From: an uncultured Collinsella sp.
GTDB lineage: Bacteria; Actinomycetota; Coriobacteriia; Coriobacteriales; Coriobacteriaceae
Assembly (NCBI GenBank): GCA_958447915.1
Contig: CAUDCB010000004.1
Span: 1 to 42,251, forward strand
Length of the DNA: 42,251 bases
Direction: 5' to 3'
Both the position numbers and the translations under genes were made by a program. Under the pieces are notes generated by a model. The model made no database searches. It saw only the letters and a list, made by a program, of their open reading frames with translations, and was not told the DNA's origin. Below are positions 7,343 through 14,654 of this stretch, in pieces (position 1 is the first letter of the stretch; each line of letters opens with the position of its first letter).

Positions 7343-9067
7343 CTACGAGCGCAGTGTAATTTTATCGCGCAGCGACTTGAGGTCTTCGGTAACAGTCCGG
7401 TCTTCCTGAATCATCTTCTGAACCTTTTTATAGCTCGTACTGACGGTCGAGTGGTTGCGGTTGCCAAACTCGGCGCCCACGGCCGTCGTCGTCATCTCGC
7501 ACATCTCAATCGCCAGGTAGATAGCGATATGGCGCGCCTTGGCGATATTGGCGTTGCGGCGAGGCCCGATGAGTTCCTCGTGCGTCACACCGTATTGCTC
7601 CTCGATGACGGACTGGACCGTCTGCACGTTGATCTTCTTGGCCGATGTGTCGAAGTACTGGTTGGCGATGGCGTCGATGTCGTCAAAGGTGAGCTCCCCG
7701 CCCTCGCGTTCGCGATCGCCCGCTTCACCGGCGCAACGCTCGCAAAAGCTCTCGAGCTCGCGAATGTTGGTGCCCGAGACCTCGGCCATGTGTTTAAAGT
7801 GCGCGTCGGTCAGATGTCCGCCGTCGCCCCCGTAGGCCGCCAGCAGCGAGTCGTTGCCCGCCTCGGGTGCGGCGGCGATCGTGTTCTCGTAATAACGCTG
7901 CAAAATCTTGTACTTCATCTCGTAGCTGGGCTCTGCCACCAGGCACAGCAGGCCGGCATTAAAGCGGCTGGTCAGGCGCTCGTCCATATTAAGGTCCTTG
8001 GGAGCGCGGTCGGCGGCAATCACGACCTTCTTGTTGTTACGGATGAATTCGTCCATCAACTGGAAGAAGTAATCCACGCTCGCGCGCTTGCCGATGATGT
8101 TCTGGATGTCATCGATGATAAGCACGTCGACGCCGTGGTACGCCTGCATAATGGGGGCGTTGCTCTTCTTTTGGCGGTCGAATTCCGTCATCAAGTCGTC
8201 CAGATATGCCTGCGAGTTGGCGTACTTCACCTTGATCTCGGGCGATTTCTCTGCCAGCTCATTTTTGATGGCGAGCAGCAGGTGCGTCTTGCCCAGGCCC
8301 GATTTGCCGTAGATGAACAGCGACGTGCAGGTGCCGGGCGTGTCTGCAAGCATGGCGAATTTGAGCGCCGACCGGTAGGCAAGGCTGTTCTCCGGTCCGA
8401 AGACGAAGTTTTCAAACGTGAATTTCGAATTCGCTGCGAGGGGTGCCCCGTCCGCGTTTTTCTCGACTGCCGTCGGTGCCGCCGCCGAAGGTGCTGCCGG
8501 CGCTGCGGACGAACTCGCGCTTTTCGCCGGTGGCCTGCCATTCATTTGGGTCATCATGCGGCGGAAATCGTCGGCGGACAACGTGTTTTTGATTGCAATG
8601 CCCGATTCCTCGCCGGGTGTCGCCTCGTGTGCGACGGGCATATGCGATGCGGTCGGGATGGGCGAGGGGGCTGGCTCTACCGCCGGTGCGAACGAAGCGG
8701 TCGGCTGCGGCGCCATGGTTTCACGGGAAACATCGTCGCGTCGAGCCTCGGGCACCGGCGTCGCCGCTGCGGTGGCGGTCGCTACCGGGTGAGTGTCCGG
8801 GGCTGTATTTGCCGAGGCGCCTTGCGGTGCCACGATATTGAGCGCAATCGGTGCAAAGGCGATTTCTTCTAGGTACGCCTCGATGGTCGGCTGATGCTTT
8901 TTGAGCTGAGCGATGGCAAAGCGTGAAGGGGCCTCAATCGTCAGAGTGTCCTCGGTCAGGCTCACGGCGCGCGATTGTCCCAGCATATTGATGAGGCGTG
9001 CATCTTGGCCGTCGCGCTGACAAAAGGCGATGGCATCTCCCAGGATGATGCTTGCTTCCTCGTCCAC
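7343..9067 (-). CDS. dnaA: Chromosomal replication initiator DnaA
   Basis: DnaA binds DnaA boxes, melts the origin and recruits helicase. The 574-residue protein has domain I at about residues 1-80 and a long Ala/Pro-rich linker (domain II) at about 81-215. The AAA+ domain III carries Walker A YGKSGLGKTH (253-262) and Walker B VLIIDDIQ. Domain IV ends with the DNA-binding signature EFGNRNHSTVSTSYKKV. It starts at GTG 9065-9067, five bases after GGGAG. It lies 15 bp after the end of the GHKL-ATPase gene, so the two are very likely one transcript. Codons 113-117 (VSRET) contain a parS-like sequence. Confidence 0.98.
   Translation of the reverse strand: MDEEASIILGDAIAFCQRDGQDARLINMLGQSRAVSLTEDTLTIEAPSRFAIAQLKKHQPTIEAYLEEIAFAPIALNIVAPQGASANTAPDTHPVATATAAATPVPEARRDDVSRETMAPQPTASFAPAVEPAPSPIPTASHMPVAHEATPGEESGIAIKNTLSADDFRRMMTQMNGRPPAKSASSSAAPAAPSAAAPTAVEKNADGAPLAANSKFTFENFVFGPENSLAYRSALKFAMLADTPGTCTSLFIYGKSGLGKTHLLLAIKNELAEKSPEIKVKYANSQAYLDDLMTEFDRQKKSNAPIMQAYHGVDVLIIDDIQNIIGKRASVDYFFQLMDEFIRNNKKVVIAADRAPKDLNMDERLTSRFNAGLLCLVAEPSYEMKYKILQRYYENTIAAAPEAGNDSLLAAYGGDGGHLTDAHFKHMAEVSGTNIRELESFCERCAGEAGDREREGGELTFDDIDAIANQYFDTSAKKINVQTVQSVIEEQYGVTHEELIGPRRNANIAKARHIAIYLAIEMCEMTTTAVGAEFGNRNHSTVSTSYKKVQKMIQEDRTVTEDLKSLRDKITLRS
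8717..8732 (-). promoter_or_regulatory. parS-like site inside dnaA
   Basis: On the minus strand the 16-mer is TGTTTCCCGTGAAACC, two mismatches from the perfect TGTTTCACGTGAAACA sites in front of parA. It encodes VSRET in the variable DnaA linker, where sequence is free to drift. ParB binding here is inferred from the motif only. Confidence 0.45.
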
Positions 9068-9082
9068 TGTTTCTCCCGTTCC

Positions 9083-10411
9083 TTAGCTTTGGGCTCGCAC
9101 GCGAGCGCTGCCTATTTCGGTCAGATGATATTTCTGGCCATGTTTGATTACCAAGCCGGCCCGCGCCAAGTCGTTGAGCGTTCGCGACCACGTGGGCGCT
9201 GAGTTTCCAAACGCTCGTGCCAGGTCGGTTGCGCCACACTCTTGGTTTTGAGCCAGATAGCCCAGCGCCGCTTCGCCGCGCTCGCTCACAAATACGTTTT
9301 GCTGTGGCTGTGCATATTGATTCGCCGCATTAGGATACATCATTTGAGCTGCTGGTTGTTGAGAACTCTGCATAGGCAGCGGCTGTTGTTGAAAACTTTG
9401 CGGCCACTGTTGGTAAGGCTGCGGAGGCATCTGCTGGGCCCATGGGTTGTACTGCGCCTGGGGCATTTGTTGGTACGGCTGCTGGTACCCCTGAGGATAC
9501 TGTTGGGGATACGGCTGGGCGTATCCCTGCTGCGGCATATATTGGGGAGGATACCCTTGCGGGTACGGTTGATAGCCCATTTGCGGGGCGTTTGGCATGG
9601 CCGCTGCCTGCTGCACGGTGCCTGTGTCCAGATCTGCCGAGCCTATGCTCTCCGGCATGTTTTGCATTGCGTTGCCCAGCGGTGCCTGGGGGTCTTGCAT
9701 GGGGAAACTTCCAGGCTGCTGCATCTGCTGCGCCGCAGGCTGCTGTGCAAACGTGTTGGTTAGGGGATATGCCTGCTGCTCTGCTTCGGGTCGCACGGCT
9801 GCCCCGCGCCCGCCGGCACGCTCGATTTCCTGCACGCGCTTGGGATTCAGACTTACCGTCACGACGGTGCCGTTGCCCATGTTGTCCTCGATGGAGACGG
9901 CGCCGCCGGCGTTTTCCAAGTACTCCTGTACCATGGGAAACCCGGCGCCGGTACCGCGGATATACCGTTTCATCTTGCTGTTTGCGCTGGTTACGCCAAA
10001 ATCGAAGGCGCGCTCTTTGTCGTCGATGCCAGGACCCTGATCGGCAAAGCGGATGGTATCGCCACCGTCGAGAATCGAGATGATGGGCTCTGCAAAATGA
10101 GCGTGGATGAAGTTTTCGACAATCTCGCGGATAACCATCAGCGAGATGCGTCCTCCCTGCTCTTTCATGCACTGGTAGACGGTGTTGGTTGTCTCTTCCA
10201 AGTAGGTGCGGACGTCTTGCGGTTCGATGACGATGACACGCGGTGTCGACAGCATGTCGTCGTAGACCGCGATGCGCGCTGCATACATGGCCTTTGGTGC
10301 TTGTGCGATGACCTGCTCACCCTCGTTGCGTTTTTCGCGCACGCCGGTGATGTGCTCGTTGTCGGGTGCCGGATCACCGGAATCGACCATGGTGTAGAAG
10401 TCGTCAGACAT
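9083..10411 (-). CDS. GHKL ATPase with Q/P-rich linker and winged helix
   Basis: I cannot name this 442-residue protein. Residues about 60-190 form a HATPase_c domain like the anti-sigma/kinase proteins SpoIIAB and RsbW: N-box REIVENFIHAH (Glu96, Asn100), G1 box DQGPGI (124-129) and G2 box GTGAGFPM (153-160). No histidine-kinase dimerisation domain is present. Residues about 210-372 are a low-complexity Gln/Pro/Tyr/Met-rich tract with PYPQGY-like repeats. Residues 373-442 look like a winged-helix DNA-binding domain (LARAFGNSAPTWSRTLNDLARAGLV). The gene lies 15 bp upstream of dnaA in the same direction, next to a DnaA-box cluster, so a link to initiation control is plausible. The upstream ribosome binding site is weak. 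An anti-sigma role is an alternative. Confidence 0.85.
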   Translation of the reverse strand: MSDDFYTMVDSGDPAPDNEHITGVREKRNEGEQVIAQAPKAMYAARIAVYDDMLSTPRVIVIEPQDVRTYLEETTNTVYQCMKEQGGRISLMVIREIVENFIHAHFAEPIISILDGGDTIRFADQGPGIDDKERAFDFGVTSANSKMKRYIRGTGAGFPMVQEYLENAGGAVSIEDNMGNGTVVTVSLNPKRVQEIERAGGRGAAVRPEAEQQAYPLTNTFAQQPAAQQMQQPGSFPMQDPQAPLGNAMQNMPESIGSADLDTGTVQQAAAMPNAPQMGYQPYPQGYPPQYMPQQGYAQPYPQQYPQGYQQPYQQMPQAQYNPWAQQMPPQPYQQWPQSFQQQPLPMQSSQQPAAQMMYPNAANQYAQPQQNVFVSERGEAALGYLAQNQECGATDLARAFGNSAPTWSRTLNDLARAGLVIKHGQKYHLTEIGSARVRAQS

Positions 10412-10654
10412 GCCGCTCGCAATCTTTCAAAAGGTTTTGAACAAATAGTAGCTCACCGCGCAATGTTTCTCATCTTTCGACAAGTTTTCAAAACCTGTTG
10501 AAAACTTTGGAAAACGGACGAAAAGTTCTCAACATTTCCAACACGACCTGTTGAAAACTCGATGAAATTTCGTGAAAAGTTGCCTGCTGCCTCAAATGCC
10601 GGTTCTGCTTATGGGGGAACCGTGTACTCTTTGCAACCTTTTACCTTTGATTTC
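10412..10654. other. Second DnaA-box-like cluster
   Basis: This divergent spacer between the ATPase gene and rpmH holds two exact TGTTGAAAA boxes (10496-10504 and 10549-10557), both inside a 14-bp direct repeat ACCTGTTGAAAACT (10493-10506, 10546-10559). Weaker boxes are CTTTCGACA 10474-10482, TTCTCAACA 10526-10534 and TTTCCAACA 10535-10543. An inverted repeat GTTTTCAA-N6-TTGAAAAC spans 10484-10505, and TTCAAAA-GG-TTTTGAA spans 10426-10441. With the dnaA-dnaN cluster this gives a bipartite origin, and may let DnaA control its own operon. The promoter for the minus operon must also lie here but I cannot place it firmly. Confidence 0.7.
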
Positions 10655-10684
10655 TTGACATTTGAACATTGATTTCCCTACAAT
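10655..10684 (+). promoter_or_regulatory. rpmH promoter
   Basis: A perfect TTGACA -35 (10655-10660) and TACAAT -10 (10679-10684) are 18 bp apart, ending about 70 bp before the rpmH start. This is the clearest sigma-70 type promoter in the window and should drive rpmH-rnpA and probably the genes beyond. Confidence 0.85.
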
Positions 10685-10755
10685 CTTCAAGCTCACGTGT
10701 CTATATCTGCGTCCGCGCCCCGCGGACACTCGAAATGCAGCAGGAGGAACTTAAG

Positions 10756-10890
10756 ATGAAGCGTACGTATCAGCCTAATAAGCGTAAGCGTGCCAAGACC
10801 CATGGCTTCCGTGCCCGTATGGCCACTAAGGGTGGTCGTGCCGTGCTCGCCCGTCGTCGCGCCAAGGGCCGCAAGCGTCTCACTGTCTAG
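10756..10890 (+). CDS. rpmH: 50S ribosomal protein L34
   Basis: L34 is a small basic protein of the large ribosomal subunit. The 44-residue sequence runs from MKRTYQPNKRKRAKTHGF to KGRKRLTV and matches the family over its full length. The ATG at 10756 follows a strong AGGAGG (10742-10747). A longer in-frame reading from 10669 would start before the -10 element of the promoter, so it is rejected. rnpA starts 20 bp downstream, the usual arrangement. Confidence 0.98.
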   Translation: MKRTYQPNKRKRAKTHGFRARMATKGGRAVLARRRAKGRKRLTV

Positions 10891-10910
10891 CAGCGATACA
10901 CACATCTCGC

Positions 10911-11249
10911 ATGAAGACTATTAAGTCTCGGCAAGATTTCGAGCATGTGTTCAGTCAGGGGCGTCGTTTCAATCACCCTCTGATTCGAATGACCATATGT
11001 GAATCGGTTGGCGAAGGCGACTCCGGAAGGGTCGCCTTCGTTGGTGCTAAACGACTCGGTTGTGCTGTCGTGCGCAACCGATCTAAGCGTGTGATGCGCG
11101 AGGCCGCCCGCAGCTGTGGATTTCCCGTTGCGGGTTATGACATCATCTTGTTCGCGACTCCCAAGACGAGGGTTTCCTCGCCGCAGGAGATGGACAAGGC
11201 ATTGCGTTCGCTTATGAAACGCGCCGGCGTTGCCGGGGAGGAGCGATGA
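10911..11249 (+). CDS. rnpA: Ribonuclease P protein component
   Basis: RnpA is the protein cofactor of RNase P, which trims tRNA 5' leaders. The 112-residue protein has the basic signature RNRSKRVMREAAR (about residues 56-68) and the conserved N-terminal start with DFEHVFSQGRRF. It lies between rpmH and yidD, and its TGA stop overlaps the yidD ATG by 4 bp (ATGA), which suggests coupled translation. Confidence 0.96.
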   Translation: MKTIKSRQDFEHVFSQGRRFNHPLIRMTICESVGEGDSGRVAFVGAKRLGCAVVRNRSKRVMREAARSCGFPVAGYDIILFATPKTRVSSPQEMDKALRSLMKRAGVAGEER

Positions 11250-11470
11250 GCAATCACGTTTTGCGACGTGTTGCCATCGCTCCTATTCGCATATATCAAC
11301 AGGTTATTTCGCCCTTATTACCTGACGCCTGCATTTATTACCCAACGTGCTCGCAATACGCTGTTCAGGCGATTGAGAAGTACGGTGTTTTGAGAGGCTG
11401 CTGGCTTGCCGTGAGGCGCATTGCTCGCTGCAATCCCCTGCATGTCGGCGGTTATGACCCTGTGCCCTAG
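11246..11470 (+). CDS. yidD: Membrane protein insertion factor YidD
   Basis: YidD assists YidC-dependent membrane protein insertion. The 74-residue protein has the family core ISPLLPDACIYYPTCSQYAVQAIEKYG followed by RCNPLHVGGYDPVP at the C-terminus. It overlaps rnpA by 4 bp and precedes yidC by 29 bp, as in many bacteria. The exact biochemical role of the family is not settled. Confidence 0.95.
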   Translation: MSNHVLRRVAIAPIRIYQQVISPLLPDACIYYPTCSQYAVQAIEKYGVLRGCWLAVRRIARCNPLHVGGYDPVP

Positions 11471-11499
11471 CGGGCACTCGCTATCGGAGGAAAACTTAC

Positions 11500-12270
11500 A
11501 TGTGGGATTGGATCGTTAACATCCTTTTCGAGCTTCTCAAGCTCATCCAGACCTTTGCGGTCGACTGGGGCCTGTCCATCATCATCCTGGTGGTCATCAT
11601 CCGTCTGCTGCTGACGCCGCTCATGCTCAAGTCGACCAAGTCGACGGCCCGCATGCAGGTGCTGCAGCCTAAGATGCTCGAGATCCAGGAGCGTTACGCC
11701 GACGATCCCCAGCGCCAGGCCGAGGAAATGCAGAAGTTCTACAGCGAGAACAAGTTCAATCCGCTGTCCGGCTGCCTGCCGCTTCTGATTCAGATGCCCG
11801 TCCTCATTGCCCTGTTCACACTTCTGCGCAACCTGCCGCAGTACTTTAACGAGGGTACGTTCTCGTTCTTCAACATCCTGCCCGACCTGACCACCACGCC
11901 GAGCGCCTCTTTTGCCGATGGCTTTATGGTTGCTCTGCCTGCGCTGATCTGCCTGATCCTGTTTGCCGTCCTCACCCTGATTCCGCAGCTCTATATGTCG
12001 CGCAACCAGACCGGCCAGCAGGCGCAGAGCATGCGTATGATGGCCGTCGTCATGACCGTCATGATGCTTTGGATGGGTTGGAGCCTGCCCGTCGGCGTTC
12101 TGCTGTACTACGATGTGTCCTCTGCCTGGCAGGTTATCCAGCAGATCTTCGTGACGCAGAAGGTCATTGACAAGGCTAAGGCCGAAGAGGAGGAGCGTCT
12201 TAAGAACGCCCCGCTGCAGGTCGAGGTCACTCGTCGCGAGAAGAAGCCGCGTCCGCACAAGAAGAAGTAG
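11500..12270 (+). CDS. yidC: Membrane protein insertase YidC/Oxa1
   Basis: YidC inserts proteins into the cytoplasmic membrane, alone or with SecYEG. The 256-residue protein is the short Gram-positive type, lacking the large periplasmic domain of E. coli YidC. Hydrophobic segments lie near residues 22-45, 85-108, 143-165 and 178-205. The hydrophilic-groove arginine is in VVIIRLLLTPL and the cytoplasmic helical hairpin (about 46-83) follows it. The C-terminus is very basic (REKKPRPHKKK), as expected for ribosome contact. No lipobox is present. GGAGG lies upstream of the ATG. Confidence 0.96.
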   Translation: MWDWIVNILFELLKLIQTFAVDWGLSIIILVVIIRLLLTPLMLKSTKSTARMQVLQPKMLEIQERYADDPQRQAEEMQKFYSENKFNPLSGCLPLLIQMPVLIALFTLLRNLPQYFNEGTFSFFNILPDLTTTPSASFADGFMVALPALICLILFAVLTLIPQLYMSRNQTGQQAQSMRMMAVVMTVMMLWMGWSLPVGVLLYYDVSSAWQVIQQIFVTQKVIDKAKAEEEERLKNAPLQVEVTRREKKPRPHKKK

Positions 12271-12288
12271 TCGGGATATCAATCTTAT

Positions 12289-12301
12289 TTAGGTACCTAA
12301 C
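12289..12301. repeat. TTAGGTACCTAAC palindrome, copy 1
   Basis: A perfect 12-bp palindrome (TTAGGTACCTAA, plus a shared following C) lies between yidC and khpB, just before the khpB ribosome binding site. An identical copy is at 15793-15805, after the parB cluster. Confidence 0.8.
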
Positions 12302-12315
12302 TTTTGGAGTTCGTT

Positions 12316-12885
12316 ATGTCTGAAGAGATCATCGAGGATATGCTTGAGGAGGTTGCCCCGCAGATTGCGGGCGATTATCCCGAGATTGCACAGCGCTACA
12401 AGGCCGGTGAAGAGCTGACCGATGAGGAGCTCGACACCATTGCCGATGTTGCGATTTCCATTCTGCGTTCCATCCTTTCGCACTTCGATGCCGCCAACTC
12501 TCCGATTGATGAGTACGAGGGCGATGAGGGCGAGCTGATTTTGGATGTTACGGCTCCTGATCTTGCTGTTCTCATTGGTCGTCATGGTCGCACCCTTGAT
12601 GCCCTTCAGGTAATGTTCTCTTTGCTGGTGAGCCGCAAGCTTGGCTTTAGGTATCCTGTTGTGGTTGACGTTGAGGGCTACAAGAGCCGCCGTCAGGACA
12701 AGGTTGCCTCTATGGCTCAGTCTGCCGCCGAGCGTGCCATCCGTACTCATAAGAGTGTTTCGCTTCCGCCCATGAATGCTTATGAGCGCCGACTGGTTCA
12801 TATTGCACTTCGTGGCAATGATGCCGTCGATACCCATTCCGAGGGTTCTGACCCTGATCGCCATGTGGTGATTGTTGCTCGATAA
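12316..12885 (+). CDS. khpB: RNA-binding protein KhpB/Jag (KH-R3H)
   Basis: KhpB (Jag, EloR) is an RNA-binding protein linked to cell elongation and division in Gram-positive bacteria. I chose the ATG at 12316, six bases after GGAG, giving 189 residues. The first half is acidic. A KH domain follows with the GxxG loop in IGRHGRTLDALQ (about residues 88-99), and an R3H domain with MNAYERRLVHIAL (about 150-162) ends the protein. The N-terminal Jag_N domain seen in some relatives is not recognisable. It lies downstream of yidC, its usual place, and is followed by a terminator. Confidence 0.92.
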   Translation: MSEEIIEDMLEEVAPQIAGDYPEIAQRYKAGEELTDEELDTIADVAISILRSILSHFDAANSPIDEYEGDEGELILDVTAPDLAVLIGRHGRTLDALQVMFSLLVSRKLGFRYPVVVDVEGYKSRRQDKVASMAQSAAERAIRTHKSVSLPPMNAYERRLVHIALRGNDAVDTHSEGSDPDRHVVIVAR

Positions 12886-12905
12886 TCTACTCGAGCTTAT
12901 GCTAA

Positions 12906-12937
12906 GGGGGCGTGGTTTCCACGTCCCCTTTTTTTGT
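12906..12937 (+). terminator. Terminator after khpB
   Basis: GGGGGCGTGG pairs with CCACGTCCCC around a TTT loop (one G-T wobble) and is followed by seven T residues. It starts 20 bp after the khpB stop and separates the rpmH-khpB transcript from rsmG-parA-parB. Confidence 0.9.
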
Positions 12938-12981
12938 CAAAAGTTCTCGATACACTGATTTTTGTCAGAAAGGAGCTTCTG

Positions 12982-13719
12982 TTGTTTATACTTACAGATC
13001 TGCAGGCCGACCAGATGCTGAGTCGTCTTACTTCCTATTGCAAAGAGTATTCCTTGAGCGTAACTGATGCTGAGCTAAGGAAATGTATTCAGCATTTGGA
13101 TTTGGTTCTAGAAACAAATAAGACAACTAATCTCACCCGTATTCTTAACGTAGAAGATGCTGCGGTACTTCATATCCTCGACTCACTTGTCTTGCTCCCT
13201 TATATCAATAAGGCTCCTGAGGGAGCTTTGCTCGATATGGGAACAGGTGCAGGCTTCCCCGGTATTCCATTAACGATAACCACGCATCGTAAAGCTACTT
13301 ATATTGACTCTGTTGGCAAGAAGGTTGATGCTGTAAATTCTTTTGTTCATGCTCTTGGATTGAAATGTGGTCATGCAGTTCATGATCGCCTTGAAGAATA
13401 TGCTCGAAGCCATAAGAAGCAGTTCTCTGTCGTAACCGCCCGCGCACTGGCCCCTCTACCAATTCTTGTTGAGTATGCGGCTCCGTATCTCAAGGATGGA
13501 GGGTTATTTGTTATTACGAAGGGCAATCCATCGGATGAGGAGCTTGCTTCCGGCATGTTAGCAGCTAAGATCTGCGGCTTCACTTTGCTTCTGAATGACG
13601 CAATCGATTTGCCTAAGGGCTTGGGCCACAGGGAGTTCATTGTTCTTAAGAAGAGTCATCCAGCATCCGTTTCATTGCCTCGTGCAAATGGCATGGCAAA
13701 GAAGAATCCGCTTGCCTAG
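12982..13719 (+). CDS. rsmG: 16S rRNA m7G527 methyltransferase RsmG
   Basis: RsmG (GidB) methylates N7 of G527 in 16S rRNA using S-adenosylmethionine. I chose the TTG at 12982, six bases after AAAGGAG, giving 245 residues; a longer reading from 12934 would begin inside the T-run of the upstream terminator. The SAM-binding motif LLDMGTGAGFPGIPL is at about residues 67-81, preceded by HILDSL, and the second motif region VVTARALAPL follows. The gene is visibly more AT-rich than gyrB, yidC or dinG, as are parA and parB. It sits just upstream of three parS sites. Confidence 0.95.
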   Translation: MFILTDLQADQMLSRLTSYCKEYSLSVTDAELRKCIQHLDLVLETNKTTNLTRILNVEDAAVLHILDSLVLLPYINKAPEGALLDMGTGAGFPGIPLTITTHRKATYIDSVGKKVDAVNSFVHALGLKCGHAVHDRLEEYARSHKKQFSVVTARALAPLPILVEYAAPYLKDGGLFVITKGNPSDEELASGMLAAKICGFTLLLNDAIDLPKGLGHREFIVLKKSHPASVSLPRANGMAKKNPLA

Positions 13720-13720
13720 A

Positions 13721-13736
13721 TGTTTCACGTGAAACA
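13721..13736. promoter_or_regulatory. parS site 1
   Basis: A perfect TGTTTCACGTGAAACA, the ParB-binding palindrome of many bacterial chromosomes, begins two bases after the rsmG stop codon. It is the first of three at 39-bp spacing. Confidence 0.95.
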
Positions 13737-13759
13737 TAATGGATACTAGCAACTTGCAG

Positions 13760-13775
13760 TGTTTCACGTGAAACA
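13760..13775. promoter_or_regulatory. parS site 2
   Basis: A second perfect TGTTTCACGTGAAACA, starting exactly 39 bp after site 1. The DNA between the sites is not repeated, so the regular spacing is not a simple tandem duplication. Confidence 0.95.
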
Positions 13776-13798
13776 TGGCGGTTGATATCGAATCGGAA

Positions 13799-13814
13799 TG
13801 TTTCACGTGAAACA
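13799..13814. promoter_or_regulatory. parS site 3
   Basis: A third perfect TGTTTCACGTGAAACA, again 39 bp from its neighbour and ending 39 bp before the parA start codon. ParB bound here could both load partition complexes and repress parA. Confidence 0.95.
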
Positions 13815-13853
13815 TCCTCCGTTTGACAGCTTTAATACACACCAGGAGGGACC

Positions 13854-14654
13854 GTGGGATTTCGCGACGTTAAGCGTTCGAAGAACGCAAAAGACACGCG
13901 TATCATTGCAATCATCAACCAAAAAGGCGGTGTCGGTAAGTCAACGACGGCTGTAAACCTTGCAGCAGCACTGGGTGAGCAGGGTCGCAAGGCACTAATT
14001 GTTGATTTTGATCCGCAGGGAAATAGCACCAGTGGATTTGGAATTGAAAAGGAAGACCTTGAACACTGCATCTATGATGCGTTGTTGAATGATGTGCCGG
14101 CAGAATCGCTTGTTCTTGATACAAATTGCAAAAAGGTATTCGTTATTCCGGCTACAATTCAGCTTGCAGGCGCTGAAATTGAGCTCGTAAGCGCAATTGC
14201 TCGTGAAACTCGCCTTAAAGATTTGCTTGAACCGATTCAGGACGAGTTCGATTTTATTTTCATTGACTGCCCTCCTTCGCTCGGCCTGCTTACAATCAAC
14301 GCTTTGACCGCAGCAGACAGCGTTTTGATTCCGATCCAGTGTGAGTATTACGCACTCGAAGGAGTTACGAAGCTGCTTGAGTCAATGAAGATGGTCAAAT
14401 CACGTCTGAACAAGGGCTTAGATACCTATGGCGTGCTTATGACCATGTATGACTCGCGTACTTCCCTGTCAAATCAGGTTGTTGAGGAGGTTCAATCGTA
14501 CTTTGGTGATAAGGCGTTTAAGACTCTGATCCCTCGTACGGTTAAAATTTCCGAAGCTCCGTCTTTTGGAGAACCGGTAATTACCTATGCGCCTCAAAAC
14601 AAGGGTGCAAAAGCGTATATGAACCTTGCAAAAGAGGTGATCAAGCGTGCCTAG
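13854..14654 (+). CDS. parA: Chromosome-partitioning ATPase ParA/Soj
   Basis: ParA is a Walker-type ATPase that binds DNA in the ATP form, works with ParB-parS to segregate origins, and in some bacteria (Soj) also controls DnaA. The 266-residue protein has the deviant Walker A QKGGVGKST (about residues 25-33), the switch I region DFDPQGN and Walker B FIFIDCPPSLG (about 138-148). The GTG start follows AGGAGG (13844-13849). There is a short basic N-terminal extension before the ATPase fold. The parB start overlaps its end by 8 bp. Base composition is more AT-rich than in the flanking metabolic genes. Confidence 0.97.
   Translation: MGFRDVKRSKNAKDTRIIAIINQKGGVGKSTTAVNLAAALGEQGRKALIVDFDPQGNSTSGFGIEKEDLEHCIYDALLNDVPAESLVLDTNCKKVFVIPATIQLAGAEIELVSAIARETRLKDLLEPIQDEFDFIFIDCPPSLGLLTINALTAADSVLIPIQCEYYALEGVTKLLESMKMVKSRLNKGLDTYGVLMTMYDSRTSLSNQVVEEVQSYFGDKAFKTLIPRTVKISEAPSFGEPVITYAPQNKGAKAYMNLAKEVIKRA

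Noticed and set aside
7220..8872. Long plus-strand ORF antisense to dnaA
   Set aside because: It covers the DnaA-box spacer and conserved dnaA codons and is low-complexity. It is an antisense shadow.
9430..9600. Tandem DNA repeat in the ATPase gene
   Set aside because: The protein repeats (PYPQGY-like) are irregular and the DNA copies diverge. It is better described as a low-complexity coding tract.
10669..10755. N-terminal extension of L34
   Set aside because: The extension would start ahead of the -10 element of the promoter, and the 44-residue form matches the family exactly.
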